Shown piece by piece: positions 60,038 to 64,000 of a DNA stretch of 64,000 bases. Made by a program: the position numbers and the translations under genes. The notes under the pieces were generated by a model that saw nothing but the letters and a program-made list of their open reading frames with translations, was not told where the DNA came from and did no database searches. Numbering within the stretch: position 1 is the stretch's first letter; each line of letters begins with the position of its first letter. This DNA is from Actinostola sp. cb2023 (taxonomy: Eukaryota > Cnidaria > Anthozoa > Actiniaria > Actinostolidae): positions 62,001 through 126,000 of the forward strand of contig JAUJYZ010000962.1 of NCBI GenBank assembly GCA_033675265.1, in the 5' to 3' direction.

Positions 60038-60746
60038 GTAATACCATGATCACCTCGGTTTTCATTGTTCCACGAGGGACATTTAACACCGAACATCCCT
60101 CGCGAAAGCTCGAAGTGACTTGCATCCTCAAATCGCTCTCTACTTATGGTGACTCAAGCAATCAAGACGTGTGGGTCATGTTATACTTAATTGCGCATGC
60201 GTTAACGATGTTCTGACTATCAAAACAGAAGGAAATCTACTAAAGACCAATGCAAAGAATATTCTATTTCACTTATTTTCTTTATTTTTCACACAATGAA
60301 GTATTATTTTATTCGGCAATTTTCTCTGATATTCAGTATGCTCTACTTCGGCGGCGTAAACCGACCTTCCTCCATTTCTGATCTGTGTACCTTCAGGTAC
60401 TTACTAATTTATACTCTTTCATTGTGTAAATGAAACAAAGATGTGCAACTTGAAGCATTCCCCAGAGTATACAGTCTAATCAAGACTCTTTCACAAAACA
60501 CTATAATATATTCTCCTTTGCGCCGGTTAACTCAAGCCTGTATTTTTATTCATTTCCTCGGTGATCATGGTATTACAAACTAATACCATGGCATCTTCGA
60601 GATATTAGTGATTAAATGCCCCCTCAGCTTCGGGACAGTTAGTAAAAGTCACTCGGCCTACGGCCTCGGGACTTCCACTAACCCTCCCTCGGCTTCGGGG
60701 ACATTTAATCACTAATATCCCTCAGTGCCATGGTATTACTTATAAT
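60038..60746. repeat. Nested inverted repeat with ATACCATGATCACCTCGG ends
   Basis: GTAATACCATGATCACCTCGG (60038) is inverted at 60555-60575, and TACCATGG...ATATTAGTGATTAAATG is inverted at 60697-60740. CTCGGCCTACGGCCTCGGG marks the inner loop. No gene is seen in 59940-60760. Confidence 0.6.
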
Positions 60747-60764
60747 AATCACATATCCATACTT

Positions 60765-63700
60765 GCCGACCTATCTACAACCTTACTACTCACCCCATCT
60801 ACCACCTCCGTACACACTTTCTAAGCAAACCACTATCACAACTACCTACACACATAATTATCCACCAACTACTATCACAACTACCTGCACACATAATTAT
60901 CCACCAACTACTATCACAACTATCTACACAGTCACATAATTATCCACCAACTACTATCCAATGTAATCACATTTCCACCCTTACCTATCTATCCACCAAC
61001 CTTCATATACTCACCCACCTACGTGCACACTTTCTAAGCAAACCACTATCACAACTACTTATACACATAATTATACATTAACCACTATCCAATGTAATCA
61101 CATTTCCACCCATACCTATATATCCACCAACCTTACTACTCACCCCATCTACCACCTCCGTACACACTTTCTAAGCAAACCACTATCACAACTACCTACA
61201 CACATAATTATCCACCAACTACTATCCAATGTAATCACATTTCCACCCTTACCTATCTCTCCACCAACCTTCATATACTCACCCACCTACGTGCACACTT
61301 TCTAAGAAAACCACTATCACAACTACCTACACACATAATTATTCACCAACTACTATACAATGTAATCACATTTCCACCCTTACCTATCTATCCACCAACC
61401 TTCATATACTCACCCACCTACGTGCACATTTTCTAAGCAAACCACTATCACAACTACCTACACACATAATTATCCATCAACTAGCTACTGTCACAACTAC
61501 CTACAAAAATAATTATCCACCAACTACTATCACAACTACCTATACACACATAATTATCCACCAACTACTATCAAAACTACCTACACACATAATTATCCAC
61601 CAACTACTATCACAACTACCTACACACATAATTATCCACCAACTACTATCACAACTACCTACACACATAATTATCCACCAACTACTATCACAACTACCTA
61701 CACATATAATTATCCACCAACTACTATCACAACTACCTACACATATAATTATCCACCAACTACTATCACAACTACCTACACACATAATTATCCACCAACT
61801 ACTATCACAACTACCTACACATATAATTATCCACCAACTACTATCACAACTACCTACACATATAATTATCCACCAACTACTATCACAACTACCTACACAT
61901 ATAATTATCCACCAACTACTATCACAACTACCTACACACATAATTATCCATCAACCACTATCACAACTACCTACACACATAATTATCCATCAACCACTAT
62001 CCAATGTAATCACATTTCCACCTTTACCAATCTATCCACCAACCTTCATATACTCACCCACCTACGTGCACACTTTCTAAGCAAACCACTATCACAACTA
62101 CCTACACACATAATTATCCACCAACTACTATCACAACTACCTACACATATAATTATCCACCAACTACTATCACAACTACCTACACATATAATTATCCACC
62201 AACTACTATCACAACTACCTACACACATAATTATCCACCAACTACTATCACAACTACCTACACACATAATTATCCACCAACTACTATCACAACTACCTAC
62301 ACACATAATTATCCACCAACTACTATCACAACTACCTACACACATAATTATCCACCAACTACTATCACAACTACCTACACACATAATTATCCATCAACTA
62401 CTATCACAACTACCTACACACATAATTATCCATCAACTACTATCACAACTACCTACACATATAATTATCCACCAACTACTATCACAACTACCTACACACA
62501 TAATTATCCATCAACCACTATCACAACTACCTACACATATAATTATCCACCAACTACTATCACAACTACCTACACACATAATTATCCATCAACCACTATC
62601 ACAACTACCTACACACATAATTATCCACCAACTACTATCACAACTACCTACACACATAATTATCCATCAACCACTATCACAACTACCTACACATATAATT
62701 ATCCACCAACTACTATCACAACTACCTACACACATAATTATCCACCAACTACTATCACAACTACCTACACATATAATTATCCATCAACTACTATCACAAC
62801 TACCTACACATATAATTATCCACCAACTACTATCACAACTACCTACACACATAATTATCCACCAACTACTATCACAACTACCTACACATATAATTATCCA
62901 CCAACTACTATCACAACTACCTACACACATAATTATCCACCAACTACTATCACAACTACCTACACATATAATTATCCACCAAATACTATCACAACTACCT
63001 ACACATATAATTATCCATCAACTACTATCACAACTACCTACACATGTAATTTTTCCACCAACTACTATCACAACTACCTACACACATAATTATCCATCAA
63101 CCACTATCACAACTACCTACACATATAATTATCCACCAACTACTATCACAACTACCTACACACATAATTATCCACCAACTACTATCACAACTACCTACAC
63201 ACATAATTATCCACCAACTACTATCACAACTACCTACACACATAATTATCCACCAACTACTATCACAACTACCTACACACATAATTATCCACCAACTACT
63301 ATCACAACTACCTACACATATAATTATCCACCAACTACTATCACAACTACCTACACACATAATTATCCACCAACTACTATCACAACTACCTACACATATA
63401 ATTATCCACCAACTACTATTACAACTACCTACACACATAATTATCCACCAACTACTATCACAACTACCTACAAATATAATTATCCACCAACTACTATCAC
63501 AACTACCTACACACATAATTATCCATCAACCACTATCACAACTACCTACACATATAATTATCCACCAACTACTATCACAACTACCTACACATATAATTAT
63601 CCACCAACTACTATCACAACTACCTACACATGTAATTATCCACCAACTACAGTATCACAACTACCTACACACATAATTATCCACCAACTACTATCACAAC

Positions 63701-63975
63701 TACCTACACATATAATTATCCACCAACTACTATCACAACTACCTACACACATAATTATCCACCAACTACTATCACAACTACCTACACATATAATTATCCA
63801 CCAACTACTATCACAACTACCTACACACATAATTATCCACCAACTACTATCACAACTACCTACACATATAATTATCCACCAACTACTATCACAACTACCT
63901 ACACACATAATTATCCATCAACCACTATCACAACTACCTACACATATAATTATCCACCAACTACTATCACACATC
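60765..63975. repeat. 39-bp satellite array with interspersed longer diverged units
   Basis: Unit: CACACATAATTATCCACCAA + CTACTATCACAACTACCTA, repeated about 65 times from 61440. Common variants are CACATAT for CACACAT and CCATCAAC for CCACCAAC. Longer units of about 190 bp containing CCAATGTAATCACATTTCCA and CACACTTTCTAAGCAAACC fill 60765-61440 and recur at 61990-62090. Because 39 is divisible by 3, the minus strand is open as a 13-residue repeat, without evidence of expression. Confidence 0.95.
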
Positions 63976-64000
63976 GCGTACAATTCAGTGTCACTTCCGT

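Noticed and set aside
61540..63908. Minus-strand ORFs of repeated MCVGSCDSSWWII
   Set aside because: Produced by a satellite period divisible by 3; no promoter or splice context, and the ORFs end where the satellite unit changes.
61440..63975. CRISPR-like array
   Set aside because: Units are contiguous 39-bp tandem copies without unique spacers, in a eukaryotic context.

Overview
The window is eukaryotic and most likely from an anthozoan cnidarian (stony coral or sea anemone). I see spliced GT-AG genes, AT-rich non-coding DNA packed with palindromic MITE-like repeats, a chymotrypsin-fold protease with a C-terminal ShK domain, a polycystin-1-type receptor-channel and tyrosine-recombinase elements. 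The species is inferred, not shown.

Layout. 0-2 kb: palindromic repeats. 2.0-3.0 kb (-): intronless TATDN2-like nuclease with two zinc knuckles, head-to-head with LSM8 (3.2-6.9 kb, +, four exons, 96 aa). LSM8 intron 1 has the hallmarks of a U12-type intron, and its introns hold several hairpin MITEs. 7-8.7 kb: more hairpins and G/C runs. 8.76-17.76 kb: the most unusual region. A large imperfect palindrome (about 9.46-12.23 kb) carries two mirror-image TATA promoters. They drive a small minus-strand gene (144 aa, 5 coding exons, tandemly duplicated 105-bp exon) and a 16-coding-exon plus-strand gene (about 1,439 aa if three single-base insertions are discounted) encoding zinc fingers and a Crypton-like tyrosine recombinase, with four tandem copies of a 69-bp exon. 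The palindrome holds seven exact copies of the NRF1 consensus palindrome. 19.5-24.6 kb (+): chymotrypsin-like protease with ShK domain. 22.3-31.5 kb: transposon-derived DNA (TIR elements, a Penelope-like fragment, a 3-kb fold-back). 31.9-59.9 kb (-): the last 13 exons of a polycystin-1-like gene (2,341 aa; REJ, GAIN/GPS, mucin-like Thr/Pro stretch, PLAT, 11-TM polycystin core), whose 5' end lies beyond the window. Its introns hold a 58-bp minisatellite split by a nested TTAA-flanked element, an LTR-like direct-repeat element, a 2-kb palindrome, a decayed DIRS-type recombinase and a tRNA-like sequence. 60.7-64 kb: a 39-bp satellite.

Exon models were built by hand from splice sites, reading phase and family similarity. 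Unless stated otherwise, phases agree across all junctions. LSM8, the nuclease, the protease and the polycystin are solid family calls. The recombinase locus is the best candidate for something not described before: a two-gene unit (mobile or recently domesticated) whose two divergent genes have homologous promoters, first exons and first introns right up to unrelated coding regions.
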